Assembly: GCF_030811475.1 (NCBI RefSeq) | Contig: NZ_JAUSQV010000001.1 | Location: 1,821,501 to 1,885,500 of the forward strand | From: Nakamurella flavida | GTDB lineage: Bacteria; Actinomycetota; Actinomycetes; Mycobacteriales; Nakamurellaceae | DNA length: 64,000 nucleotides | Reading direction: 5' to 3' | Part shown: one piece after another, positions 45,017 through 53,181 of the stretch | Position numbering within the stretch: position 1 is the first letter of the stretch | Layout of the letters: the number at the start of each line of letters is the position of its first letter | Notes under the pieces: generated by a model | What the model was told of the DNA's origin: nothing | The model's input: the letters and a program-made list of their open reading frames with translations, nothing else | Database searches by the model: none | Program-made: the position numbers and the translations under genes

Positions 45017-45030
45017 CCGACCCGGGTCGG
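45017..45030. terminator. 14-bp perfect palindrome between convergent genes
   Basis: CCGACCCGGGTCGG is perfectly self-complementary and fills most of the 24-bp gap between the two stop codons. It may terminate both transcripts, though the stem needs a loop at its centre. Confidence 0.3.
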
Positions 45031-45037
45031 TCACCCC

Positions 45038-45847
45038 TCACCCCTCGGCGAGCACCGCCCGGAGCCGGTCGGCGAAGGTCGCCGGATGGTCGACGAAGCC
45101 GAGGTGACCCCCCGGGAACTCGACGGCCCCGGTGCCGAGGTCGGCCGCGAGGGCCCGGGCCGCGAGGCCGCAGGTCTGACCGGCCGAGTCCTCCCCGACC
45201 CCGACCACGATGCGGGTACCCGACCCGCGCAACCGCGCGACATCCGGCACCCACTGGGTGGTCGAGAGCATCTCGTGCTGCAGGAACCGCTGCTCGTCGG
45301 CCCCGTCCTGCGCCACCGCCTCCCCGCCGGAACGTCCGGCCGCGAAGTGGACCGCCACCGAGGCGTCGCTGATCCCCCGTTCCAGGGAGTGCCGCACGGT
45401 CTCCTCGGTCGCGATGCGCCGCTCGGCCCGATCGGGCAGCAGCTCGGGCAGGGGCGGTTCGTGGGCGACCACGGTGCCGAGCAGGTCGGGCTGGGCCAGC
45501 GCCAGGGCGAGGGCGGCCACCGCGCCGCCGCAGGTGCCCAGCACGGCCACGCCCGAGTCCCCGGTGGCCCCCGCGGCCCCGACGTGGCGGACCAGGCGGG
45601 CGAGATCGGCGGCGCGCAGCTCGGGGAACCGTTCCTGCTCGGGGTCGTCGACCGGACTGCGCAGCACACCCCGGGGATCGGTGGTCAGCACCCGGTGGTC
45701 ACGCGCCAGCTCGTCGGCCAGCGCGGCGAATCCCCGGGCATCCATCGGTCCGCCGATCAGGGCCAGCAAGGGTCCGGCCCCGCGGAGCTCGTAGTACAGG
45801 TCCGCCCCACGCACGTGCAGCACACCGGGAACGACGCTCGCGCTCAC
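45038..45847 (-). CDS. Alpha/beta hydrolase with cysteine in the nucleophile position
   Basis: A 269-residue alpha/beta hydrolase-fold protein without signal peptide. The oxyanion region is ALIGGPMDARGF, and the nucleophile elbow reads VLGTCGGAV, with Cys106 where Ser is usual (GxSxG). The acid is probably in VVGVGEDSAG and the histidine in FPGGHLGFVDHP. Cysteine nucleophiles are known in dienelactone hydrolases, otherwise rare. The GTG start at 45847 fits the family's N-terminus. It converges on the propeller protein gene and is divergent from the permease gene. Confidence 0.8.
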   Translation of the reverse strand: MSASVVPGVLHVRGADLYYELRGAGPLLALIGGPMDARGFAALADELARDHRVLTTDPRGVLRSPVDDPEQERFPELRAADLARLVRHVGAAGATGDSGVAVLGTCGGAVAALALALAQPDLLGTVVAHEPPLPELLPDRAERRIATEETVRHSLERGISDASVAVHFAAGRSGGEAVAQDGADEQRFLQHEMLSTTQWVPDVARLRGSGTRIVVGVGEDSAGQTCGLAARALAADLGTGAVEFPGGHLGFVDHPATFADRLRAVLAEG

Positions 45848-46156
45848 CGGTCACCGCGATCGCCGGCACGCCGGGCGCACCCGCCGACCACCGGAATCGG
45901 GTCCTGCCTGCGCTTCCGCGACATCCGGGCACGCCTCCCCCGCGCCGGCTGGAGCGGCGCCTCGGCCAGCCGTGGTCTCGACTGGTGTCACTGAGTGTAT
46001 TTCTCTGATGACGTTTCGTCACGACCCCGTCCGGGCGTCGCCGCCGACGTCACACCGCCGGGTGCCGTGGGGTCGGTGGACACGGCAGATCCCCGTTGCC
46101 ACACTGCCTGCTGCACGGGCCCGACTCCCAGGGTCCCGCGGCGACCAGGAGCTGCC
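45848..46156. other. Intergenic region between divergent genes
   Basis: A 309-bp promoter region for the hydrolase and permease genes. An AT-richer patch at about 45985-46022 contains the inverted repeat TGACG-TTT-CGTCA (46009-46021), a possible operator. I see no gene; the open frame entering the permease gene from upstream has no start signal. Confidence 0.4.
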
Positions 46157-47752
46157 ATGGCCACCACGGATCCCCCCCTCCCCCCCTCGGTCCACCCGTC
46201 CTCTCCGGCCACCCCGACCGGCCAGACCCTCAAACCCGGCGCCATCGGATTCCTCGACTCGATGGTCATCGGCCTGGCCGCCACCTCCCCGGCCTACTCC
46301 CTGGCCGCCATCATCGGCCCGGTCGTCGCCCTCGTCGGCATCTTCGCGCCCGGGGTCCTGCTCGCCTCGTTCGTCCCCATGCTGCTGATCGCCTCGGCGT
46401 TCCACTACCTGAACCGGGTCGACCAGGACTGCGGCACGACCTTCTCCTGGGTCACCCGGGCGATGGGCCCGTGGTTCGGCTGGCTGGGCGGCTGGGCCAT
46501 CGCCATGACCGGCGTCCTGGTCGTCGGGTCGCTGGCCGACGTCGGCGTGAAGTACACCCTGCTCACCCTGAACCTCGACGACCTGGCCGAGAACGTCACC
46601 GTCGTCCGCGTCCTGTCGGTGCTGCTGATCCTGGTGATGACCGGCATCTGCGTCATCGGCACCGAGCTCTCCGCCCGGCTGCAGAACGTGCTCATCATCG
46701 CCCAGATCGTCGCCCTGCTCGCCTTCGCCGTCGTCGCCCTGGTCAAGGCGCTGGACGGCACCAGCGCGCTGGGCGCCATCAGCCCCCGCTGGGACTGGTT
46801 CAACCCGTTCGGCGCCGGTGGCGCCGCCCTCACCGGCGGCCTGCTGCTCGGGGTGTTCGCCTACTGGGGTTGGGAGTCGGCGGTCAACCTGAACGAGGAG
46901 ACCGCGGGGGCGTCCACCACCCCCGGTCGCGCCGCGATCGTCTCCACCGTCGTGCTGCTGGTGACCTACCTGGCCGTGGCCGTCGCCGTCGTCGCCTACG
47001 CCGGGGTCGACTTCCTCACCGAGAACGCGGGCGAGGAGGAGGCGATCTTCGCCTCGCTGGCCGGCGACGTGATGGGCGGGTGGTCCTGGGTGGTGCTGCT
47101 GGCCGTGGCCACCTCGGCGATCGCGTCCACCCAGACCACGATCATCCCGGCGTCCCGCACCGGGCTGTCCATGGCCCGGCGCGCGGCCCTCCCCCGCGCG
47201 CTGGCCCACATCCATCCCCGCTTCCGCACCCCCGACGTGTCCACCTGGCTCGTCGCCGGGATCGCCATCGTCTGGTACCTGGTGGTCAACGCGATCAGCG
47301 AGAACGCCCTCTTCGACTCGTTGACCGCCCTGGCCCTGCTCATCGCCTTCTACTACGCGCTGACCGGGCTGGCGTGCGCGATCTACTACCGGCGCGAGCT
47401 GACGAAGAGCGTGCGCAACTTCGTCCTCATCGGCGTCGGTCCGGTGGTCGGCGCGCTGATGTTGCTCTGGCTGCTGGTCGAGTCGATCATCGACCAGGCC
47501 GACCCGGCCAACTCCTCCACCGGTGAGGCGTGGTTCGGGCTCGGCCCGCCCCTGGTCATCGGTATCGCGATCTTCGGGTTCGGCATCGTCTACATGGTCT
47601 TCTGGCGACTGGCCCACCGGACGTTCTGGCTGGAGCGTCCCGGGGTGGCCGACCCGGAGCTGGCGGCCGTCCCACCGCGCCGCAGCAGCCGCACCGCACC
47701 CGACCGGAACGCCTCCGGGCCCGACATCCACGACAGAGGGAACCGACCATGA
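46157..47752 (+). CDS. APC-superfamily amino acid permease
   Basis: A 531-residue transporter with twelve or more transmembrane helices. TM1 contains the substrate-binding break SMVIGLAATSPAYSLA, TM6 LGVFAYWGWESAVNLNEET, and the amphipathic loop CGTTFSWVTRAMGPWFGWLGGW matches the amino acid/polyamine permease family. The cytoplasmic tail carries a charged, Arg/Pro-rich stretch. ATG 46157 has AGGAG seven bases upstream. The stop overlaps the UspA gene as ATGA; coupling of such permeases with universal stress proteins is common in actinobacteria. Substrate unknown. Confidence 0.88.
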   Translation: MATTDPPLPPSVHPSSPATPTGQTLKPGAIGFLDSMVIGLAATSPAYSLAAIIGPVVALVGIFAPGVLLASFVPMLLIASAFHYLNRVDQDCGTTFSWVTRAMGPWFGWLGGWAIAMTGVLVVGSLADVGVKYTLLTLNLDDLAENVTVVRVLSVLLILVMTGICVIGTELSARLQNVLIIAQIVALLAFAVVALVKALDGTSALGAISPRWDWFNPFGAGGAALTGGLLLGVFAYWGWESAVNLNEETAGASTTPGRAAIVSTVVLLVTYLAVAVAVVAYAGVDFLTENAGEEEAIFASLAGDVMGGWSWVVLLAVATSAIASTQTTIIPASRTGLSMARRAALPRALAHIHPRFRTPDVSTWLVAGIAIVWYLVVNAISENALFDSLTALALLIAFYYALTGLACAIYYRRELTKSVRNFVLIGVGPVVGALMLLWLLVESIIDQADPANSSTGEAWFGLGPPLVIGIAIFGFGIVYMVFWRLAHRTFWLERPGVADPELAAVPPRRSSRTAPDRNASGPDIHDRGNRP

Positions 47753-48297
47753 CCGTCGTCCTGGGGTACGACGAATCGCCCGGCGCCAAGCGGGCACTGG
47801 ACCAGGCCATCGACATCGCCGGTCGCTACGACGAGCGCCTGGTGGTGGTCTACGGGGTCAGCCCACCCGGCGGCCTGGGCGAGGAGTTCCAGTCCCACCA
47901 GCGGGCCCTGACCGAGCTGGCCCGCACGATGCTGCAGAACGCCGTCGACCAGGCGGCCGCCGCCGGTGTGGACGCCGTCGTCGAGCTGGTGTCCGACAAG
48001 CCGGCCGCGGCGATCACCGACGTCGCCGACCGGTTGGACGCCCGGCTCATCGTCGTCGGCACCTGGGGGGAGAGCCCGCTGCGTGGCGCGATGCTGGGCA
48101 GTACCCCGCACAAGCTGCTGCAGTGGTCCACCCGACCCGTGCTGTGCGTGCCGGCGTCCGAGGACGACACCACGGAGACGGCGGCGGTCGCCGAACCGGT
48201 GGACGCCGACCGGGCGTCCGGTCAGGGCAGGAAGTCCGAGAAGACCAAGAAGGCCGAGAAGACCAGGAAGTCCGAGAAGAAACGCGAGAAGGACTGA
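47749..48297 (+). CDS. Universal stress protein (UspA family)
   Basis: A 182-residue cytoplasmic protein with one Usp domain (1-140): VVLGYDESPGAKRALDQA at the N-terminus and the ATP-binding signature GTWGESPLRGAMLGSTPHKLL, matching Gly-x2-Gly-x9-Gly-Ser/Thr. A tail of 25 residues after 155 alternates Lys and Glu (KSEKTKKAEK and following), probably disordered and unusual for the family. Four-base overlap with the permease gene suggests it senses energy state and modulates the transporter. Confidence 0.87.
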   Translation: MTVVLGYDESPGAKRALDQAIDIAGRYDERLVVVYGVSPPGGLGEEFQSHQRALTELARTMLQNAVDQAAAAGVDAVVELVSDKPAAAITDVADRLDARLIVVGTWGESPLRGAMLGSTPHKLLQWSTRPVLCVPASEDDTTETAAVAEPVDADRASGQGRKSEKTKKAEKTRKSEKKREKD

Positions 48298-48299
48298 CC

Positions 48300-48314
48300 G
48301 TCCCGGGGCGGGAC
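48300..48314. terminator. Small hairpin between convergent genes
   Basis: GTCCCG (48300-48305) pairs with CGGGAC (48309-48314) around GGG in the 33-bp gap between the UspA and TspO-like stop codons. Possibly a weak bidirectional terminator. Confidence 0.35.
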
Positions 48315-48330
48315 CTCAGAACCGGCGCAA

Positions 48331-48864
48331 TCAGGCCCGGCGCACCCGCTGCGCCAGTCGACGCACCGGACCGCCCTCGATGACGCGCACCGGGTTGCGG
48401 CGGGCGAGAGCCACGGTGAGGGCGGTCGCGAAGGTGCACCACAGCGGGTAGGGCAGCAGCGCCCAGCCGGCCCGGCGGTCGGCGGCGCCCACCCGCCGCA
48501 CCAGATCGGCGGTCGACACGGCGAGTGCCGCGCACTCGGCCGCGGCGAACCACGGGCGGCTCACCCGGAAGAACAGCCAGCTCCAGCCGGTGTTGAGCCC
48601 CAGGTTGACGGCCAGCGCCCGGAGCAGGGCGGACCGTTCGTCGTGCCGCCCCTGCGCCGCCAGCGCGTCGGCGGCCACCGCCGAGGTGACGGCGATGTCG
48701 ACGTAGAGCGGGGTCCAGACGATCGGGAAGACGGTCGGCGCCGGCTGCCAGGACGGCTTGATCAGGTTCCGGTAGTACGGGCCGTCCGGGTCCACGGCCA
48801 GCCCGCCGGCCACCGCGGTGCCGACGGCCGCCGCACCCGTCGCCGCCACTGTCGTCAGCTTCAT
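48331..48864 (-). CDS. TspO/MBR family membrane protein
   Basis: A 177-residue membrane protein with five predicted helices, the size of TspO tryptophan-rich sensory proteins. Recognisable are PYYRNLIKPSWQPAPTVFPIVWTPLYV, with the conserved KPxWxPP...FxxxWxxLY order, NLGLNTGWSWLFF and the final helix starting LPYPLWCTFATAL. TspO binds porphyrins and acts in oxidative and stress responses. ATG 48864 is chosen over 48897 since it starts the first helix directly; AGGA lies a few bases upstream. Confidence 0.87.
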   Translation of the reverse strand: MKLTTVAATGAAAVGTAVAGGLAVDPDGPYYRNLIKPSWQPAPTVFPIVWTPLYVDIAVTSAVAADALAAQGRHDERSALLRALAVNLGLNTGWSWLFFRVSRPWFAAAECAALAVSTADLVRRVGAADRRAGWALLPYPLWCTFATALTVALARRNPVRVIEGGPVRRLAQRVRRA

Positions 48865-48988
48865 CGCCGATCCTGCCTTCCTCGTCCCCGCCGCCACCGG
48901 CGGCGCTGTCGATCATGCCGCCCCGGCCGCCCGGCGCACACTGGACGCGGCCCCACCGCCTCGGGTCGGGTCCGATCCAGGAGGAACC

Positions 48989-49861
48989 ATGAGCACCACC
49001 GCGAGCGCTGCCGGCACGTACACCCTCGGCGGGGATCTCCCCGTCGCCCGCATGGGCTACGGCGCCATGCGACTGTCCGGGCCGCACATCATGGGCCCGC
49101 CGGCGGACCGCGCCGAGGCGCTCGCCGTGCTGCGCCGGGCCGTCGAACTCGGCGTGAACCACATCGACACGAGTGACTTCTACGGCCCGCACACCACCAA
49201 CGAGGTCATCCGGGAGGCCCTGCACCCGTACGCGGACGATCTCGTGCTGGTCACCAAGGTCGGCGCCCGCCGCACCCCGGACGGTGGCTGGCCGTCGGCG
49301 TTGGGCGCCGACGAGCTGACCGCCGCGGTGCACGACAACCTGCGCAATCTCGGGCTGGACCGGCTCGACGTGGTCAACCTGCGGATGCCCGGCACCCCGG
49401 AGACGCCCGACGACCGCAGCCTGGCCGAGCCGTTCGAGGCACTCGCCGCCCTGCAGCAGCAGGGTCTGATCCGTCACCTCGGGATCAGCCACGCCACCGC
49501 CGGTCAGCTGCGCGAGGCCCGCGCCATCGCCCCGGTGGTGTGCGTGCAGAACGCGTACAACGTCACCCAGCGCGCCGACGACGCCCTCCTCGACGAGTGC
49601 ACCCGGGAGGGCATCGCCTTCGTGCCGTACTTCCCGCTGGGCGGCTTCGCCCCGTTGCAGGCCGACCTGTTCGCCGAGGTGGCCCAGCGGAAGGGGGCCA
49701 CGACGATGCAGCTGGCCCTGGCCTGGCTGCTGGCCCGCTCCCCCGCCGTGCTGGCCATCCCGGGGACGTCCTCGGTCGCCCACCTGGAGGAGAACCTCGA
49801 CGCGTCCGCCATCCTGCTGGACGACGAGGACCTGGCCGACCTGGACGCGCTGGGCCGCTGA
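48989..49861 (+). CDS. Aldo/keto reductase
   Basis: A 290-residue NADPH-dependent reductase with an eight-stranded barrel. It has NHIDTSDFYGPHTTNEVI (catalytic Asp and Tyr), VLVTKVGARR (catalytic Lys), and IRHLGISHATAGQL. The fourth catalytic residue, usually His, is Arg in DVVNLRMPG, as in a known branch of actinobacterial oxidoreductases. The cofactor end AIPGTSSVAHLEENLDA is intact. ATG 48989 follows CAGGAGGA. It is divergent from the TspO gene. Confidence 0.9.
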   Translation: MSTTASAAGTYTLGGDLPVARMGYGAMRLSGPHIMGPPADRAEALAVLRRAVELGVNHIDTSDFYGPHTTNEVIREALHPYADDLVLVTKVGARRTPDGGWPSALGADELTAAVHDNLRNLGLDRLDVVNLRMPGTPETPDDRSLAEPFEALAALQQQGLIRHLGISHATAGQLREARAIAPVVCVQNAYNVTQRADDALLDECTREGIAFVPYFPLGGFAPLQADLFAEVAQRKGATTMQLALAWLLARSPAVLAIPGTSSVAHLEENLDASAILLDDEDLADLDALGR

Positions 49862-49878
49862 CCCGCCGCCGGCACGGG

Positions 49879-50532
49879 TCAGATGTCGGTGCCGCCCGCG
49901 GCCCCGCCGCTCGACCCGCCGGTGCCGGTGGCGTCCTCGCGCTGTCCGGGGACCACCCCCTCCGGGAGCTCGCCCCCGGGCATCGCACCGCCCGGACGCT
50001 GCCCGGGAACCCCGCCCTTGGGCGGCCGGCCCCCGGTCCCGGTGCCGCCCGTGCCACCCGTACCGGCGTCCGGCACCGGGGCGAGCGTGCCGTCCTCGCC
50101 GGGCATCGTCCGCGACCGCCCGTCGGTCCCGCCGGGGCCGCCGAAGCGTTCGGTGGAGGTCGTCCCGGCGGTGGCGGCGGTGGCGACCGTCACGCCACCC
50201 ACCACGGCGACGGCCGCCGCCACGGCCACCGCTCCCGCCGCCCGCCGCCACCCCGCCGGCGGTCGCCGGTTCGGATCGGGCGCCCCCCACACCGGGGCGG
50301 CATCCGGGCCCGTCGGCCCCACCGGCCGGGTCGCTCCGGCTCCGGCCGCGCTCCACGGGTCATCCGACGGGGCTGCGGTCGTCCCGGGGCCGTCCGGGCC
50401 GGCGGGGGCCGTCCACGCGTGGTCGGGCAGGTCGTGCCGGGGCACGCCCGAAGGTGCCTGGGCGTCGCCCCACCGGTCGGGCTGCACAGCGGGGATGTCG
50501 GGATTCGGGGGATTCTCGGGGGTCGCGGCCAT
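49879..50532 (-). CDS. Membrane-anchored Gly/Pro-rich protein, unknown function
   Basis: A 217-residue protein of low complexity. A Pro/Asp/Ala-rich cytoplasmic part (1-110), one hydrophobic helix (about 113-138) and an external Gly/Thr-rich tail with repeats such as TGGTGGTGTGG and GVPGQ. I recognise no domain. It is divergent from an OmpR/histidine kinase operon, where small membrane proteins of this type often occur and may be regulated by it. Start ATG 50532 is probable, without a clear ribosome binding site; the opposite strand is also open, so the call is less certain than for its neighbours. Confidence 0.55.
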   Translation of the reverse strand: MAATPENPPNPDIPAVQPDRWGDAQAPSGVPRHDLPDHAWTAPAGPDGPGTTAAPSDDPWSAAGAGATRPVGPTGPDAAPVWGAPDPNRRPPAGWRRAAGAVAVAAAVAVVGGVTVATAATAGTTSTERFGGPGGTDGRSRTMPGEDGTLAPVPDAGTGGTGGTGTGGRPPKGGVPGQRPGGAMPGGELPEGVVPGQREDATGTGGSSGGAAGGTDI

Positions 50533-50749
50533 GGGCACACCGTCGGGCGCCGACCTGTCCGGCGGCTGTGTCCCGGCCGGGGAACTGCTGGGTCCCGCCC
50601 GGGAACCGCGGGGCCGGCCGGTCGTACCCTGACCCCACCGGGACGTCGGCGACCCATCGGGAGCACGCACCCGCCGGCGGCCCGCCCGCACAGCGCACGC
50701 ACAGCAACGACCTAGCTCGGACACACTCCCGGCGATCAAGGTGGTGCCC

Positions 50750-51505
50750 ATGACCAACGCACCCTTCCCCTCCGTGCAGGCCCGCGAGGAGCGCGCGTCG
50801 CTCAAGGGACCCGACGGCCGCCCGATCCGGGTGCTGGTCGTCGACGACGAGTCGACGCTGGCCGAACTGGTCGGGCTGGCGCTGCGCTACGAGGGATGGG
50901 ACGTGCGGACCGCCGGCGACGGGATGACCGCGCTGGCCATCGCCCGGGACTTCCGCCCGGACCTGGCCGTGCTGGACGTGATGCTGCCGGACATCGACGG
51001 CCTGGAGGTGCTGCGGCGGCTGCGCACCGACATGGAGCGCATGCCGGTGCTCTTCCTGACCGCCCGCGACGACGTCAACGACCGCATCGCCGGCCTCACC
51101 GCCGGTGGGGACGACTACGTGACGAAGCCGTTCTCGGTCGAGGAACTGGTGCTGCGCCTGCGGGCCCTGCTGCGTCGCTCGCACGTCGCGCTGACGTCGG
51201 ACTCGTCGATGGTCGCCGTCGGAGATCTCACCCTGGACGAGGACTCCCGCGAGGTGCACCGGGGCGGCGAGCTCATCCAGCTCACCGCCACCGAGTTCGA
51301 GCTGCTGCGGTTCTTCATGCGCAACCCCAAGCGGGTGCTGTCCAAGGCGCAGATCCTGGACCGGGTGTGGAACTACGATTTCGGCGGCCAGGCCAACATC
51401 GTCGAGCTCTACGTGTCCTATCTCCGCAAGAAGATCGACGCCGGGCGCGCCCCGATGATCCACACCATGAGGGGCTTCGGATATGTCCTCAAGCCGGCGG
51501 TCTGA
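50750..51505 (+). CDS. OmpR/PhoB-family response regulator (TrcR/TcrX-like)
   Basis: A 251-residue transcription regulator. The receiver (about 26-140) has DDE at 32-34, phosphoacceptor Asp76 in LAVLDVMLP, Thr in FLTARDD and Lys in VTKPFS. The C-terminal winged helix (about 160-250) includes LTATEFELLRFFMRNP and LYVSYLRKKID. ATG 50750 follows AAGGTGG. It overlaps the kinase gene by 23 bases and thus forms a classic two-component operon. The order and domain features resemble mycobacterial trcRS/tcrXY; the regulated genes cannot be named. Confidence 0.92.
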   Translation: MTNAPFPSVQAREERASLKGPDGRPIRVLVVDDESTLAELVGLALRYEGWDVRTAGDGMTALAIARDFRPDLAVLDVMLPDIDGLEVLRRLRTDMERMPVLFLTARDDVNDRIAGLTAGGDDYVTKPFSVEELVLRLRALLRRSHVALTSDSSMVAVGDLTLDEDSREVHRGGELIQLTATEFELLRFFMRNPKRVLSKAQILDRVWNYDFGGQANIVELYVSYLRKKIDAGRAPMIHTMRGFGYVLKPAV

Positions 51506-53105
51506 CCCGGCCCCGACTCCCGCTCCGCCCGGCCCGACCACAGCACCGCCCATGGCACCGACGGGACGGCGCCGCACCCTGACCCTGCGCACCAAGCTCA
51601 CCGTCTGGATGACCGCGCTGATCGTGGCGGTCTGCGCCGTCATCGCGGTGGCCACCGAGGTGGCGATCAGCGGGTACCTGGTCCACCAGCTCGACGAGCG
51701 GCTGACCTCGGCGCAGAAACGCACCGAGCAGGGCGCCGGCGGGATCGACCGCGACGGCGACGCGGGCGGGGGGATCGTGCCCCGCCCGTACCCGACCACC
51801 GGGACGGACTGCGGTGGCCCGTCCTTCCTCGTCGCCGGCGGGGCGTCGGACGGCACTCTGGGGGCCCGGGTGGTCGACGGCACCGTCGAGTCGGCCGGGG
51901 TCGTGCAGAGTGCCGCGTCCTGCACGGTGGTCCCGGACGCCGTGGCCGCGGAGCTGGCCGGGCTGGTCCCCGGTGCGACACCGCAGACCATCACCCTGGC
52001 CGGGTTCGGCGACTACCGGGTGAGCGCCGCCGAGGGGCGCTATGGCGACGTGCTGATCACCGGCCTGCCCCTGGCCGACGTGCAGGACACCCAGCGCCGG
52101 CTGGCCGTGGTGATGGCCCTGGTGTCCGGGATCGCCCTGCTGGCCGGTGGTCTCGCCGTCCTGCTGATCGTCCGCCGAGCCGTGCGGCCGCTGGAGCGGG
52201 TGGCCGCCACGGCGCGGGAGGTGGCGACCCTGCCGCTGGACCGCGGCGAGGTCGACCTGGGCGTGCGGGTGCCCGCCCGCGACACCGACCCCCGCACCGA
52301 GGTCGGTCAGGTCGGCGCCGCCCTCAACCAGATGCTGGGGCACGTGTCCGGGGCGCTGTCGGCCCGGCAGGCCTCGGAGACCCGGGTCCGGCAGTTCGTG
52401 GCCGACGCCTCCCACGAGCTGCGGACCCCGCTGGCCGCCATCCGCGGGTACGCCGAGCTGGCCCGCCGGGAGGGGGACGACCCCGAGGGGGTCGCCCACG
52501 CCCTGCGCCGCGTGCAGTCCGAGTCCGAGCGGATGACCAGCCTGGTCGACGACCTGCTGCTGCTGGCCCGACTGGACTCCGGGCGGCCACTGGACCGCAC
52601 CGAGGTCGACCTGACCATGCTGGTGATCGACGCCGTGTCCGACGCGCAGGTCGCCGGCCGGGACCACCACTGGCGGTTGGACCTGCCGGACGAACCCGTC
52701 GCCACCGTCGGCGATCCCGCCCGGTTGCACCAGATCGTGGCCAACCTGCTGGCCAACGCCCGCACCCACACCCCGCCCGGCACCACCGTCGTCACCGGTG
52801 TCGCGGGGGACGCCGACGGTGTCCGCATCGAGGTCCGGGACGACGGCCCCGGCATCCCGGCCGGGCTGCAGCCGGAGATCTTCCACCGCTTCGTCCGCGG
52901 CGACTCGTCCCGGTCCCGGACCGCGGGATCGACCGGCCTCGGGCTGGCCATCGTCGCCGCGGTCACCGCGGCGCACACCGGTCGGGTGGAGGTGGACAGC
53001 CGACCGGGCCGGACGGTCTTCACCGTCCACCTGCCGGTCTCCGGGGCCGACGTCGCGCCGGCCGTCCCGGAATCGTTCGTCCCGGCCGAGACCGACCGCC
53101 CCTGA
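51483..53105 (+). CDS. Sensor histidine kinase (HAMP-HisKA-HATPase)
   Basis: A 540-residue membrane kinase. TM1 (about 40-62) and TM2 (about 207-231) flank a 145-residue extracytoplasmic sensor containing two cysteines (110, 147) that could form a disulfide. HAMP follows (about 232-290), then His311 in DASHELRTPLAAIRGYAELA, the N-box LHQIVANLLANARTHTP, G1 DDGPGIP and G2 STGLGLAIV. It should phosphorylate the response regulator encoded upstream. ATG 51483 lies within the regulator's last codons and has GAGGGG upstream. Confidence 0.92.
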   Translation: MSSSRRSDPAPTPAPPGPTTAPPMAPTGRRRTLTLRTKLTVWMTALIVAVCAVIAVATEVAISGYLVHQLDERLTSAQKRTEQGAGGIDRDGDAGGGIVPRPYPTTGTDCGGPSFLVAGGASDGTLGARVVDGTVESAGVVQSAASCTVVPDAVAAELAGLVPGATPQTITLAGFGDYRVSAAEGRYGDVLITGLPLADVQDTQRRLAVVMALVSGIALLAGGLAVLLIVRRAVRPLERVAATAREVATLPLDRGEVDLGVRVPARDTDPRTEVGQVGAALNQMLGHVSGALSARQASETRVRQFVADASHELRTPLAAIRGYAELARREGDDPEGVAHALRRVQSESERMTSLVDDLLLLARLDSGRPLDRTEVDLTMLVIDAVSDAQVAGRDHHWRLDLPDEPVATVGDPARLHQIVANLLANARTHTPPGTTVVTGVAGDADGVRIEVRDDGPGIPAGLQPEIFHRFVRGDSSRSRTAGSTGLGLAIVAAVTAAHTGRVEVDSRPGRTVFTVHLPVSGADVAPAVPESFVPAETDRP

Positions 53106-53181
53106 GGTGATCCCCGTCGCCACCCCGACGGCGGCCGGGTCGGCACCGGGCGGACCCGCGGATGCGACGGCCGCCACGCCC

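Noticed and set aside
45995-46156. Upstream extension of the permease to an ATG at 45995
   Set aside because: The extra 54 residues are low-complexity and AGGAG directly precedes ATG 46157.
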